Shown one piece after another: positions 35,317-43,788 of a stretch of DNA of 64,000 nucleotides. This DNA is from HGM13006 sp900757695 (GTDB lineage: Bacteria > Bacillota > Clostridia > Oscillospirales > Oscillospiraceae): the NCBI GenBank assembly GCA_959607825.1, contig CAUHNW010000002.1, forward strand, positions 62,001 through 126,000, read 5' to 3'. The position numbers and the translations under genes were made by a program. The first letter of the stretch is position 1. Every line of letters begins with the position of its first letter. The notes beneath the pieces are model-generated. The model was given only the letters and a program-made list of their open reading frames with translations, did not search any database and was not told where the DNA came from.

Positions 35317-36162
35317 ATGGATAAAATTGATATGCATGTACACACCACTGCCTCAGACGGCACCATGAGCCCCAAGCATGTGGTGTCGCTGGCGGCCATG
35401 CAGGGCCTCAAGGCCATTGCCATTACCGATCATGATACCATGGCGGGCATTGAAGAGGCCGGTGAAGCCGGGGAGCTCATGGGGATCACCATCATTCCCG
35501 GCATAGAGATCTCAGCAGATTATCAGGGGAAAGAGGTTCATGTGCTGGGGTATTTTCTGGATGAAAAGGCTCCGGCGCTGAAGGAATATATGGACTGGGC
35601 CATGGAGCAGCGTCAGGTGCGCAATGAGAAGATTTTGGATCGTCTCCGAAAAAAGGGCTTTGAGATCACCATGGAACAGCTCCGGGAACAGTATCCGGAT
35701 GCCGTGATCGGACGGCCCCACATTGCACGGCGGCTGGTGGAGCTGGGGGCTGTCTCCAGCGTCAGCGAGGCATTCCGCCGGTATCTCGCTCAGGGACGCA
35801 GCTGTTATGTGGAGCGGGAGCGCATTGGATTTGTGGATGCGGCAAGGCTGATCAAGCGCTGCAACGGCGTGGCAGTGCTGGCCCATCCGCTGCAATATGG
35901 CTTTGACAAAAGCAAGCTCGATGAGCTGGTGAAGACGGCGGCACAGGCGGGCTTTTCCGGAATGGAGATCTATTATACCGGTTATACCCAGGCGGATCAG
36001 AAAAAGCTGTTTGATCTGGCAGAGAAGTACACGCTGCTTCCCACCGGCGGCAGTGACTTCCACGGGGATAATAAGCCCGGCGTTCAGCTGGGGACCGGAG
36101 ACGGGAATTTGTCCGTTCCGGCCTATTTCCTGATTATGCTGGCCCAGAGCCAGTACAGGTGA
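35317..36162 (+). CDS. PHP domain phosphoesterase (TrpH/YciV-like)
   Basis: Metal-dependent phosphoesterase of 281 residues. The PHP motifs are DMHVHTTASDG, ITDHDT, PGIEIS, GRPHIA, AHP and GGSDFHG, all present. This arrangement is that of YciV/RNase AM-type enzymes, which act on 3',5'-nucleoside bisphosphates or short RNA 5' ends. I take the ATG at 35317; a TTG at 35308 with GGAG 5 bases upstream is an alternative adding three residues. The exact substrate is unproven. Confidence 0.87.
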   Translation: MDKIDMHVHTTASDGTMSPKHVVSLAAMQGLKAIAITDHDTMAGIEEAGEAGELMGITIIPGIEISADYQGKEVHVLGYFLDEKAPALKEYMDWAMEQRQVRNEKILDRLRKKGFEITMEQLREQYPDAVIGRPHIARRLVELGAVSSVSEAFRRYLAQGRSCYVERERIGFVDAARLIKRCNGVAVLAHPLQYGFDKSKLDELVKTAAQAGFSGMEIYYTGYTQADQKKLFDLAEKYTLLPTGGSDFHGDNKPGVQLGTGDGNLSVPAYFLIMLAQSQYR

Positions 36163-36164
36163 AA

Positions 36165-36208
36165 AAAACGGGGACTTGGTGTGTTTTCCGCATACCAAGT
36201 CCCCGGCG
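36165..36208. terminator. Bidirectional terminator between PHP and amidase genes
   Basis: A 12-bp stem (CGGGGACTTGGT / ACCAAGTCCCCG) with a 13-base loop. The minus strand has a T-run (from GAAAAAAA), fitting termination of the amidase gene. Confidence 0.8.
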
Positions 36209-36209
36209 T

Positions 36210-36953
36210 CTATCCGGTTACAAATACCTTTGAGACATAGCCCTCCTGCCCGTTGTGTCGGACCCGGTACCAGTCGCCGGATTCCCCCAGCAGCTCGATG
36301 GAATGGCCATTGGGAATGGAACCGATGATCGGGTATTCGAGCCCCGGGCCGCTGCGGAGGTTCAGGGTGCCGTAACTGAGGGTAACGGTGCCGGTGCGGG
36401 GGAATGCTTCATTTGGCTCCCGGAATGGAATGCCAAAATACTCCGTCAGAGCCTGCACGATGGTCTTTGCAATGAGATCGAGGTTTTCGGTGATCCAATT
36501 GGCGTCGGCCACATTGTCGTGATAGGCCAGCTCAATAAAGACCGAGGGGGCTTTGGTCTGCCGGACTTCGCCGATGGCAGTGGTACCCAGAGCACGCACC
36601 TTGCCCGGCTCCGGGTAGATGGTCTGAAGGGCCTGTGCAATGAGATCGGCTGCCTTCTTTCCCTGCACACTGGAGGGGTAGTAGTACACGTCGCTGCCCT
36701 GCACCTGACCGTAGATGGAGGGCGGCGCGGCGTTGGAGTGAAGGGCCAGATGGAGATCGTAATTTCCGCTGTTGCTCTGACGGATGGACTGAGCGGCGGA
36801 GCCGGTGGGAGAGTTCCGGGTATAGCGGATGCCGGAGGCTGTGAGATAAGGCTCCATGGCATCTGCCAGCCGATTCATCCAGTACTCCTCGGAGTTCCCG
36901 GTGACGTATAGATTGCCCTCCTGGGTAGAGGGGCTTAAAAAGATGCTGGGCAT
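36210..36953 (-). CDS. N-acetylmuramoyl-L-alanine amidase with SH3 domain
   Basis: Peptidoglycan hydrolase of 247 residues: an Amidase_3 zinc domain (1 to about 180, with STQEGNLYV, LHLALHSNA and VFIELAYHDN) and a bacterial SH3 domain (about 188-247, TLNLRSGPGLEYPIIGSIP). It cuts the bond between MurNAc and L-Ala. The start is the ATG at 36953 with AAAGGAG upstream. No signal peptide is seen, so export is unexplained; similar leaderless amidases act as endolysins or are released in the mother cell. No phage genes are nearby. Confidence 0.9.
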   Translation of the reverse strand: MPSIFLSPSTQEGNLYVTGNSEEYWMNRLADAMEPYLTASGIRYTRNSPTGSAAQSIRQSNSGNYDLHLALHSNAAPPSIYGQVQGSDVYYYPSSVQGKKAADLIAQALQTIYPEPGKVRALGTTAIGEVRQTKAPSVFIELAYHDNVADANWITENLDLIAKTIVQALTEYFGIPFREPNEAFPRTGTVTLSYGTLNLRSGPGLEYPIIGSIPNGHSIELLGESGDWYRVRHNGQEGYVSKVFVTG

Positions 36954-37131
36954 AATGTGCTCCTTTCCTGGGGAATGATACTCTAAGCCCATTCTATGCA
37001 CCGGAGGGCGATTTTTTGCCTTCCGATGAAATAAAAAAGGATCAGACGCCGACGATGCATATTCTGCGTATTTTTGCGGATACTTCCCAGAAGAAATTAC
37101 AGAAAAACAAAAACTTTATGCAATTAGCCCC

Positions 37132-37160
37132 TTGACCGGGATTTCCTTTGCCTGTATAAT
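37132..37160 (+). promoter_or_regulatory. Promoter of the aspS-gatC/gatA/gatB operon
   Basis: TTGACC, 17 bases, perfect TATAAT. Transcription would start near 37167, at the 5' edge of the T-box leader. The stretch 36954-37131 upstream shows no gene; the amidase promoter there is not clear. Confidence 0.85.
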
Positions 37161-37166
37161 TGGCAG

Positions 37167-37460
37167 TAATCTCATATTCCGAAAGGCTATGATGGGAAAA
37201 AGTAGTGGTATTCTCCGCCGTACAGAGAGCTGGGTAAGCTGAAAACCAGTCGGCGCATTCCATGAACGAACATCCCGGAGCCGCAGCTCGAACATTCCGG
37301 CGGAATTAGTAGGGTGCGCCGCGGTCAGCGCGTTACAGCTGATGCTTAATCGCAATGAGCGGATTCGCAAGAATTCATATGGGTGGTACCACGGAAGTAT
37401 GTTATGCCTTTCGTCCCATGTTTCCCCTGGGGGAGACGGGACGGAGGGCTTTTTGTTTTG
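37167..37460 (+). promoter_or_regulatory. T-box riboswitch (Asn/Glu two-codon type) controlling aspS-gatC/gatA/gatB
   Basis: Leader RNA that senses uncharged tRNA. Stem I is closed by TTCCG (37177-37181) and CGGAG (37276-37280). It contains the TATGATGGGAAAAAGTAG region and the AGAGAGC bulge at about 37224. The specifier loop reads GAACGAACATCCCGGAG: aligned on the 3' flank of the known glyQ T-box the specifier is AAC (37269-37271, Asn), overlapping GAA (37268-37270, Glu). The T-box GGGTGGTACCACGG is at 37381-37394. The terminator stem is at 37406-37417 and 37438-37449, followed by a T-run. Uncharged tRNA-Asn, perhaps also tRNA-Glu, should allow read-through. Confidence 0.9.
37406..37455 (+). 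terminator. Regulated terminator of the T-box leader
   Basis: A 12-bp stem with two wobble pairs (GCCTTTCGTCCC / GGGACGGAGGGC) followed by TTTTTG. It is mutually exclusive with the antiterminator containing the T-box sequence. Confidence 0.85.
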
Positions 37461-37492
37461 CTATGGACAGTGTATCAGAAAGGGTGATTTTC

Positions 37493-39574
37493 ATGCTCAA
37501 GCGCACGATTTACTGCGGAGCCATGAGAGAGGCGGCCATTGGCCGGGAAGAGACCGTCTGCGGCTGGGTGCAGACCAAGCGGGACATGGGCGGTGTAGTC
37601 TTTATTGACCTGAGAGACCGGGAAGGGATCCTTCAGGTGGTGTTTGATGCCAGAGAGCTTTCTGCGGAGGAGTTTGCGGCGGCGGACAAGCTGAAAAACG
37701 AAACGGTCATTGCCGTACACGGCTATGTGCGGAAGCGTGACCCGGAGACGGTGAACCCCAAGCTGGAAACCGGCACGGTAGAGCTCCGGGCAAAGCAGCT
37801 GGAGGTGATCTCCGAGGCTGACCCGCTGCCCTTCTCGGTGGAGGACGGTACCAGCAATGAGGCCCTGCGGCTCAAGTACCGGTATCTGGATCTCCGCAGA
37901 CCGGAGATGATCGGACGCCTGAAGTTTCGGCACCGGGTGCAGAAGTGTGCCGAGGACTATCTGGATGCCCACGGCTTCCTGTCTGTGGAGACACCCATGC
38001 TCACCAAGTCTACCCCCGAGGGCGCAAGAGACTATCTGGTTCCCTCCCGGGTTCACAACGGTAAATTCTATGCGCTGCCCCAGTCCCCGCAGATCTTCAA
38101 GCAGCTCCTGATGGTGGGCGGCATTGACCGGTACTATCAGGTGGCTCGGTGCTTCCGGGACGAGGACCTTCGTGCAGACCGCCAGCCTGAGTTTACTCAG
38201 GTGGATATGGAAATGAGCTTTGTGGAGCAGGAGGATGTGCTCCAGCATCTGGAGAGCATGTTCAAATACATGTTCAAGGAGCTCATGGGCGTGGAGTTCC
38301 CCGGCGCCTTCCCCCGGCATACATGGACAGAGTGCATGGATAAGTACGGCTCTGACAAGCCGGATCTCCGCTTCGGCCTTCCGATCGTAGATCTGACGGA
38401 GACCGTAAAGGACTGCGGCTTCTCGGTGTTCAAGAATGCCCTGAAAAAGGGCGGCGTGGTTCGGGCCATCAACGTTCGGGGCCATGCGGACTTTACCAGA
38501 ACTGAAATTGAGATGCTCACGGATGAGGCCCTGCATCTGGGGGCCAAGGGCATGGCATGGATCGCATGGCGGCCCACCGGTGAGATCTACTCTATCCTTA
38601 CCAAGTACTTTACGGAGGAGCAGATGGATGCGCTGCTGTCGGAGATGGATGCGGCGCCCGGCGACTTTATCCTGTTCTCCGCCGACAAGCTCGCCACCGT
38701 TCGGAAGGTGCTGGGCGGTCTGCGGCTGAAGCTGGCGGATCACCTGAATCTCCGCCGGGATGAGTGGAACATTCTGTTTGTGACAGACTTCCCCCAGTTC
38801 GAGTACTCCGAGGAGGAGGAGCGCTGGGTATCCACCCATCATCCCTTTACCATGCCCTATCCCGAGGATGTACAGTATCTTCTGACAGATCCCGGACGGG
38901 TTCGGGCGCAGGCCTTTGACGTGGTGCTCAATGGCATTGAGCTGGGCAGCGGCTCTGTCCGTATTCACCAGCGGGAAGTGCAGAACAAGATGTTTGAGGC
39001 GCTGGGCTTCTCTCAGGAGCAGATCGATGAGCGCTTTGGATTTATGGTCAATGCCTTCCGCTATGGCACGCCGCCCCATGCGGGCTTTGCCTTTGGCCTT
39101 GACCGGTTTGTGATGCAGCTGACCAAGGCTGCCTCCCTCCGGGATGTGATCGCATTCCCCAAGCTCAAGGACGCCTCCTGCCCCCTGACCGATGCGCCCG
39201 ACACGGTGGACGAGGAGCAGCTGGAGGTGCTGGGCATCGGCACCCGGGACGAAAGTGGTGTGATGCACGGGGCCAAGGCGTCCCGGCAGACGGAGTCCGG
39301 CATCGACATTCAGCATGTGGCAGATCTCTCCATGCTGAAGATTCCCGCCGGGGAACAGGAGAGCATTCGCAAGGACCTTTTGGAGGTCGTGGCATTTGCG
39401 GATCAGCTGGCGAAAATCGACACCGAGGGCGTAGAGCCCATGGCACACATTGCCGGACTGCAAAATGTCTGGCGGGAAGATACGATAAAAACGTCTGTGG
39501 ACCGGGATCTGCTGCTGGAAAATGCACCGGCCAAGCAGGATGGATATATCTTTGTACCCCAGGTGGTCGAGTAA
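37493..39574 (+). CDS. aspS-gatC: Aspartyl-tRNA synthetase fused to GatC
   Basis: A 693-residue fusion. Residues 1 to about 590 are a bacterial-type AspRS: anticodon domain with CGWVQTKRDMGGVVF, class II motif 2 (QVARCFRDEDLRADRQPEF), the bacterial insertion domain and motif 3 (GFAFGLDRFVM). Residues about 600-693 are GatC, the small subunit of the tRNA amidotransferase (DIQHVADLSMLKI, then FADQLAKIDTEGVEPM and QNVWREDTIKTS). No separate gatC lies between it and gatA. A non-discriminating AspRS would make Asp-tRNA(Asn) and hand it to GatCAB; the fusion physically links the two steps. The ATG at 37493 has AAAGGGTG upstream; longer frames run into the terminator. Confidence 0.93.
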   Translation: MLKRTIYCGAMREAAIGREETVCGWVQTKRDMGGVVFIDLRDREGILQVVFDARELSAEEFAAADKLKNETVIAVHGYVRKRDPETVNPKLETGTVELRAKQLEVISEADPLPFSVEDGTSNEALRLKYRYLDLRRPEMIGRLKFRHRVQKCAEDYLDAHGFLSVETPMLTKSTPEGARDYLVPSRVHNGKFYALPQSPQIFKQLLMVGGIDRYYQVARCFRDEDLRADRQPEFTQVDMEMSFVEQEDVLQHLESMFKYMFKELMGVEFPGAFPRHTWTECMDKYGSDKPDLRFGLPIVDLTETVKDCGFSVFKNALKKGGVVRAINVRGHADFTRTEIEMLTDEALHLGAKGMAWIAWRPTGEIYSILTKYFTEEQMDALLSEMDAAPGDFILFSADKLATVRKVLGGLRLKLADHLNLRRDEWNILFVTDFPQFEYSEEEERWVSTHHPFTMPYPEDVQYLLTDPGRVRAQAFDVVLNGIELGSGSVRIHQREVQNKMFEALGFSQEQIDERFGFMVNAFRYGTPPHAGFAFGLDRFVMQLTKAASLRDVIAFPKLKDASCPLTDAPDTVDEEQLEVLGIGTRDESGVMHGAKASRQTESGIDIQHVADLSMLKIPAGEQESIRKDLLEVVAFADQLAKIDTEGVEPMAHIAGLQNVWREDTIKTSVDRDLLLENAPAKQDGYIFVPQVVE

Positions 39575-39586
39575 GGAGGCAGAACA

Positions 39587-41032
39587 ATGAACATGACAGA
39601 ACTGACAGTGAAGCAGCTGGCGCAGGCTCTGGACCGGAAGGAAGTATCTGCCCGGGAAGCTGCGGAAGCCTACCTGCGGGCCATTGAGGAAAAGGATGCG
39701 GCAGTGGGGGCCTATTTGACGGTGACCCGGGAGCTGGCGCTGAAGCAGGCTGATCTGGTGGATGAAAAGCGGGCCAGAGGCGAAAAGCTCCCTGCGCTGG
39801 CCGGTGTGCCCTGCGGCATTAAGGACAATATCTGCACAAAGGGAACCACCACCACATGTGCCTCCAAAATGCTGGAAAACTTTGTGCCGCCCTACGATGC
39901 GGCGGTGATGGAGAAGCTTCAGGGGCAGGAGGCCGTCATGCTGGGCAAGCTCAACATGGATGAATTTGCCATGGGCTCTTCCACGGAGAATTCCTATTAT
40001 AAAGTGACCCATAACCCTAGAAATCTCGGCTGTGTGCCCGGCGGCTCCTCCGGCGGCTCCGCAGCGGCCGTGGCGGCAGGAGAGGCGGCCTTTGCGCTTG
40101 GCTCTGATACCGGCGGCTCTATTCGGCAGCCTGCGGCCTTCTGCGGTGTGGTGGGCATGAAGCCTACCTACGGCCTTGTAAGCCGTTACGGACTTGTGGC
40201 CTTTGCATCTTCTCTGGATCAGATCGGGCCGCTGACCAAGGATGTCTATGACAATGCCATGGTGCTGGAGACCATCTGCGGCCATGATGGCCGGGACTCC
40301 ACCAGCCTGCCGGACTCCAAGCTGGATCTGCTGGGGAATATTGAGGGCGGCGTAAAGGGCATGCGCTTTGCACTGCCCAAGGAGTATTTCTCCGAGGCTT
40401 TGAACCCGGAGATCGCCGCAGCCATTCGGGCGGCGGCCCATCGACTGGAGACCCTTGGTGCTCAGGTGGATGAGGTGAGCATCCGGGAGCTGGAATATGC
40501 GCTGCCTGCGTATTATGTCATTTCTTCTGCGGAGGCATCCTCCAATTTGGCACGGTTTGACGGTGTGAAATATGGCTTCCGTGCCCAGAACGTCAAGGAG
40601 ATCCATGACCTCTATAAAGAGACCAGAACCCAGGGCTTCGGCCCGGAGGTAAAACGCAGGATCATGCTTGGCTCCTTTGTGCTGTCGGCGGGCTACTATG
40701 ATGCCTACTATAAAAAGGCGCTGCAGGTGCGCACTCTGCTGAAAAATGCCTTCGATCAGGTGTTTGCCGGCTATGATGCCATTCTGGCGCCGGTGGCGCC
40801 TACCACGGCCTACCGGATCGGAGAGAAGACCAAGGATCCGCTGGAAATGTATCTGGGGGATGTATATACGGTTCCGGTGAATATTGCCGGACTCCCCGCC
40901 CTGTCGCTGCCCTGCGGCACGGACAGTCAGGGGCTGCCCATTGGAATGCAGCTGATCGGAAAGGCATATTCGGAGCCTACCCTTTACCGGGCCGGATTTG
41001 CCTTTGAGCAGGAAGGAGGCGCTGAGGCATGA
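39587..41032 (+). CDS. gatA: Asp/Glu-tRNA amidotransferase subunit A
   Basis: Glutaminase subunit of GatCAB, 481 residues. The amidase signature is complete: Lys in GIKDN, the serine-rich PGGSSGGSAAAVA and the nucleophile region SDTGGSIRQPA. It releases ammonia from glutamine for amidation of Asp-tRNA(Asn) and Glu-tRNA(Gln). It starts 12 bases after the fusion gene with AAGGAGG upstream, and its stop overlaps gatB (ATGA). Confidence 0.97.
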   Translation: MNMTELTVKQLAQALDRKEVSAREAAEAYLRAIEEKDAAVGAYLTVTRELALKQADLVDEKRARGEKLPALAGVPCGIKDNICTKGTTTTCASKMLENFVPPYDAAVMEKLQGQEAVMLGKLNMDEFAMGSSTENSYYKVTHNPRNLGCVPGGSSGGSAAAVAAGEAAFALGSDTGGSIRQPAAFCGVVGMKPTYGLVSRYGLVAFASSLDQIGPLTKDVYDNAMVLETICGHDGRDSTSLPDSKLDLLGNIEGGVKGMRFALPKEYFSEALNPEIAAAIRAAAHRLETLGAQVDEVSIRELEYALPAYYVISSAEASSNLARFDGVKYGFRAQNVKEIHDLYKETRTQGFGPEVKRRIMLGSFVLSAGYYDAYYKKALQVRTLLKNAFDQVFAGYDAILAPVAPTTAYRIGEKTKDPLEMYLGDVYTVPVNIAGLPALSLPCGTDSQGLPIGMQLIGKAYSEPTLYRAGFAFEQEGGAEA

Positions 41033-42453
41033 TCGCAAATTATGAGATGGTCATTGGACTGGAAGTCCATGTAGAACTGAAAACCGCAACGAAGATCTTC
41101 TGCGGCTGCTCTACCAAATTCGGTGCGGCACCCAATACCCAGTGCTGCCCGGTGTGCACCGGTATGCCCGGCTCTCTGCCGGTGCTCAATGGCAAGGTGG
41201 TGGAGTATGCGGTAAAGGCCGGCCTTGCCACCGGCTGTAAGATTGCCACCTATTCCAAGCAGGATCGGAAGAACTACTTCTATCCCGACCTGCCCAAGGC
41301 CTATCAGATCTCCCAGTATGACCTGCCCCTGTGCAGCGAGGGCTATCTGGACATTGAGACGGAAAACGGGAAGAAGCGCATTGGCATTACCCGGATCCAT
41401 ATCGAGGAGGATGCGGGCAAGCTGGTGCATCAGGAGGGCAAGGGAACCTTTATCGACTGCAACCGCTGCGGCGTGCCCCTGATCGAGATCGTTTCCGAGC
41501 CGGATATGCGTTCGGCGGAGGAAGCCAGAGCCTACCTTCAGAAACTCCGTGCGATCATTCTCTATACCGGCGTCTCGGACTGCAAGATGAACGAAGGCTC
41601 TCTCCGGTGCGATGTAAACCTCTCCATTCGGAAAAAGGGCAGTGACAAGCTGGGCACCCGTACGGAGATGAAAAACCTCAACAGCTTCCAGAACGTGGTC
41701 AAGGCCATTGAATATGAATATGCCCGTCAGGTCAGTGTACTGGAAGAGGGCGGCGAGGTAATTCAGGAGACCCGGCGCTTTGATATGAACACCGGCAAGA
41801 CCTCCTCCATGCGTTCCAAGGAAAATGCCGATGATTATCGCTATTTCCCGGACCCTGATTTGGTGCCCATTGTCATAAGCCCTGAGTTCTTGGAAGAAAT
41901 CAAGACATCCATTCCGGTGCTTCCGGATCAGCGGAAGCAGAGCTATCAGGAAAAGTATGGTCTTTCCTCTCTGGCGGCGGAGACGCTGGTGACCCGGAAG
42001 GATATCGCCGACTACTTTGAAACGGCAGCGGGGATGACGGAATATCCCGTTTTGGCGGCCAATCTGGTGTCCGGCGAAGTGGCACGGCTGTGCCCGGAGG
42101 AGCAGGCTGTGCCGGTGGCGCCGGAGCATATTGCGGTTTTGGCAGATCTGCTGGGGCAGGGGAAGATCAACGGCGGCACCTGCAAAAAGGTCATCGCCCA
42201 GCTGTTCCAGCAGGACGGCGATCCGCTGAAGATCATTGAGGCACAGGGCCTTCAGCAGATCAGCGATCCTGCGGTACTGCGTCCCATGGCAGAAGAAGTT
42301 CTGCGCCAGAGCCAGAAGGTCGTAAACGACTATCAAAACGGCAATAAGAATGCATTCCATGCACTGGTGGGTCAGATGATGAAGAAGACACAGGGCAAGG
42401 GAAATCCGCAGGTCATCGGTCAGGTGCTGACAGAGCTGCTGGAGCGGAAATAA
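41029..42453 (+). CDS. gatB: Asp/Glu-tRNA amidotransferase subunit B
   Basis: The kinase/amidase subunit of GatCAB, 474 residues, which phosphorylates and amidates the aminoacyl-tRNA. The N-terminal GLEVHVELKT, the zinc-type Cys region (FCGCSTKFG, CPVCTGMPGSLP) and the RIHIEEDAGKLVH segment are conserved. The C-terminal YqeY-like tail ends GQVLTELLERK. It is translationally coupled to gatA and ends the T-box operon. Confidence 0.97.
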   Translation: MIANYEMVIGLEVHVELKTATKIFCGCSTKFGAAPNTQCCPVCTGMPGSLPVLNGKVVEYAVKAGLATGCKIATYSKQDRKNYFYPDLPKAYQISQYDLPLCSEGYLDIETENGKKRIGITRIHIEEDAGKLVHQEGKGTFIDCNRCGVPLIEIVSEPDMRSAEEARAYLQKLRAIILYTGVSDCKMNEGSLRCDVNLSIRKKGSDKLGTRTEMKNLNSFQNVVKAIEYEYARQVSVLEEGGEVIQETRRFDMNTGKTSSMRSKENADDYRYFPDPDLVPIVISPEFLEEIKTSIPVLPDQRKQSYQEKYGLSSLAAETLVTRKDIADYFETAAGMTEYPVLAANLVSGEVARLCPEEQAVPVAPEHIAVLADLLGQGKINGGTCKKVIAQLFQQDGDPLKIIEAQGLQQISDPAVLRPMAEEVLRQSQKVVNDYQNGNKNAFHALVGQMMKKTQGKGNPQVIGQVLTELLERK

Positions 42454-42464
42454 GACAGAAAAAG

Positions 42465-42505
42465 AAAACACAGCCACCGGCCCATGCCGATGGCTGTGTT
42501 TTTGG
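42465..42505. terminator. Bidirectional terminator after gatB
   Basis: A 12-bp outer stem (AAAACACAGCCA / TGGCTGTGTTTT) with an inner CGGC/GCCG helix. T-runs on both strands serve gatB and the convergent glycosyltransferase gene. Confidence 0.9.
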
Positions 42506-43528
42506 TCAATTGAATTTGAAAATTTTATGGGCCAGCCGGTAGGCGCTGACTTCCACCCTGCGGCCAGCAGACCCCGGAAGATTGCTGAGGGCGGCCAGAG
42601 AAAACAGCTTCAGCTTTCGGTACAGCTCCGGATGTTCGCCCAAAAGCTCCGTCCACAGCGCCTGCTTCTTTTTCAGCGCCTCAGGAGATCCGTCCAGATT
42701 CAGCAGTGTGGAGCAGATGGAAAGCATCATGGAGAGATACCGGAACATATACCGGGCCAGCTTGGGCTCCATCTGCCGCAGATCCTCCAAATTGTAATAG
42801 CCAAACATCAACCGGGTCACAAGAATCTGCTGATCCACCCGCTGTACCATGACCTTTTCATTGACGGACTGATCTTCCCGGCCAATGAAATACCGGTAGA
42901 GATCCACGTCCATATAGTACAGGCGCTTTACCTGGGGCAGCGGATAGTAGACAAAAATGTTGTCCACATAGAAGGTGTGCTTGGGCAGCTCCAACCCGCA
43001 GCGCCGCAGCAGCTCCGTCCGGTAGATGACAGAGTGCATCAGGATATACTGACTGGGGAGAAAATGACCGCAGTCCTCCCATGAAAATACCTGGTTTTGG
43101 GGGAAGACATTGTGGTAATCAATGGTGTGAGAGGTGTTGTCCACCGCATGCTCATAGACGTAGTTGCACAGCATCATGTCCAGGGGAGTATCCAGAGACT
43201 GGATCCGAAGCTGCTGCAAAACCTTTTGGAGTGCGTCGGGATCCAGCCAATCATCGGAATCCACGACTTTGTAGTAGAGACCGGTGGCATGGCGAATTCC
43301 CTGATTCACGCCTTCGCCGTGACCGCCGTTGGGCTGATGGATGACCCGGACAATGTCCGGATATTGGGCGGCATACTGGTCACAGATGGCAGGGGTATCG
43401 TCTTTGGTAGAGCCATCGTCCACCAGAATAATTTCAATGTCCTCACCGCCGGTCAGCAGGGAGTCCACACACTTATGCATATAAGCGGCACTGTTATAAC
43501 AGGGCACGGTAAATGTAATCAGTTTCAA
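42506..43528 (-). CDS. Family 2 glycosyltransferase
   Basis: A GT-A fold glycosyltransferase of 340 residues. VPCYNSAAYMHKCVDSLL opens the nucleotide-sugar domain; VDDGS and DSDDW are the metal and sugar-binding motifs. The C-terminal part is helical, with no clear membrane segment. The start is TTG at 43528 with GGAGAGA upstream; a longer frame to 43591 lacks a ribosome site. It is a lone gene, probably for a surface glycan or teichoic acid decoration. The acceptor is unknown. Confidence 0.87.
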   Translation of the reverse strand: MKLITFTVPCYNSAAYMHKCVDSLLTGGEDIEIILVDDGSTKDDTPAICDQYAAQYPDIVRVIHQPNGGHGEGVNQGIRHATGLYYKVVDSDDWLDPDALQKVLQQLRIQSLDTPLDMMLCNYVYEHAVDNTSHTIDYHNVFPQNQVFSWEDCGHFLPSQYILMHSVIYRTELLRRCGLELPKHTFYVDNIFVYYPLPQVKRLYYMDVDLYRYFIGREDQSVNEKVMVQRVDQQILVTRLMFGYYNLEDLRQMEPKLARYMFRYLSMMLSICSTLLNLDGSPEALKKKQALWTELLGEHPELYRKLKLFSLAALSNLPGSAGRRVEVSAYRLAHKIFKFN

Positions 43529-43579
43529 AAGATCTCTCCGTTCCGCACAGCTCCTCTGCGCAGGGTAATAGTACCGGAT

Positions 43580-43600
43580 AAATATGAACAAAATATGAAC
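43580..43600. repeat. Tandem direct repeat upstream of the glycosyltransferase
   Basis: Two copies of AAATATGAAC (43580-43589 and 43591-43600), 11 bases apart, i.e. about one helical turn, in the leader or promoter region of the minus-strand gene. Possible activator site; the promoter itself is not clear. Confidence 0.4.
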
Positions 43601-43676
43601 AAAAACTTTAGATTAGGTAAAACATTATCGAAGGCTTTTGAAACCGTCATTATGGGAAATCAGAAGCGGGAAACGG

Positions 43677-43705
43677 TTGTGGATCGCAGAGAAACATGCT
43701 ACAAT
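43677..43705 (+). promoter_or_regulatory. Promoter of pepF
   Basis: TTGTGG, 17 bases, TACAAT. Transcription would start near 43712, about 77 bases before the pepF ATG. Confidence 0.55.
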
Positions 43706-43788
43706 AAACCGTACAATGGCCGGTGAATGGATGGTATGAAATGCCCCAAGCCCTTGCCGGCCATGCAATATGGAAAGGATGATGAGAA

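Noticed and set aside
37475..41038. A very long open frame antisense to aspS-gatC and gatA
   Set aside because: It lies wholly opposite well-supported genes, its translation is rich in His, Arg, Gln and Leu with no family motif, and it has no ribosome site. Such frames arise from the codon pattern of GC-rich genes.
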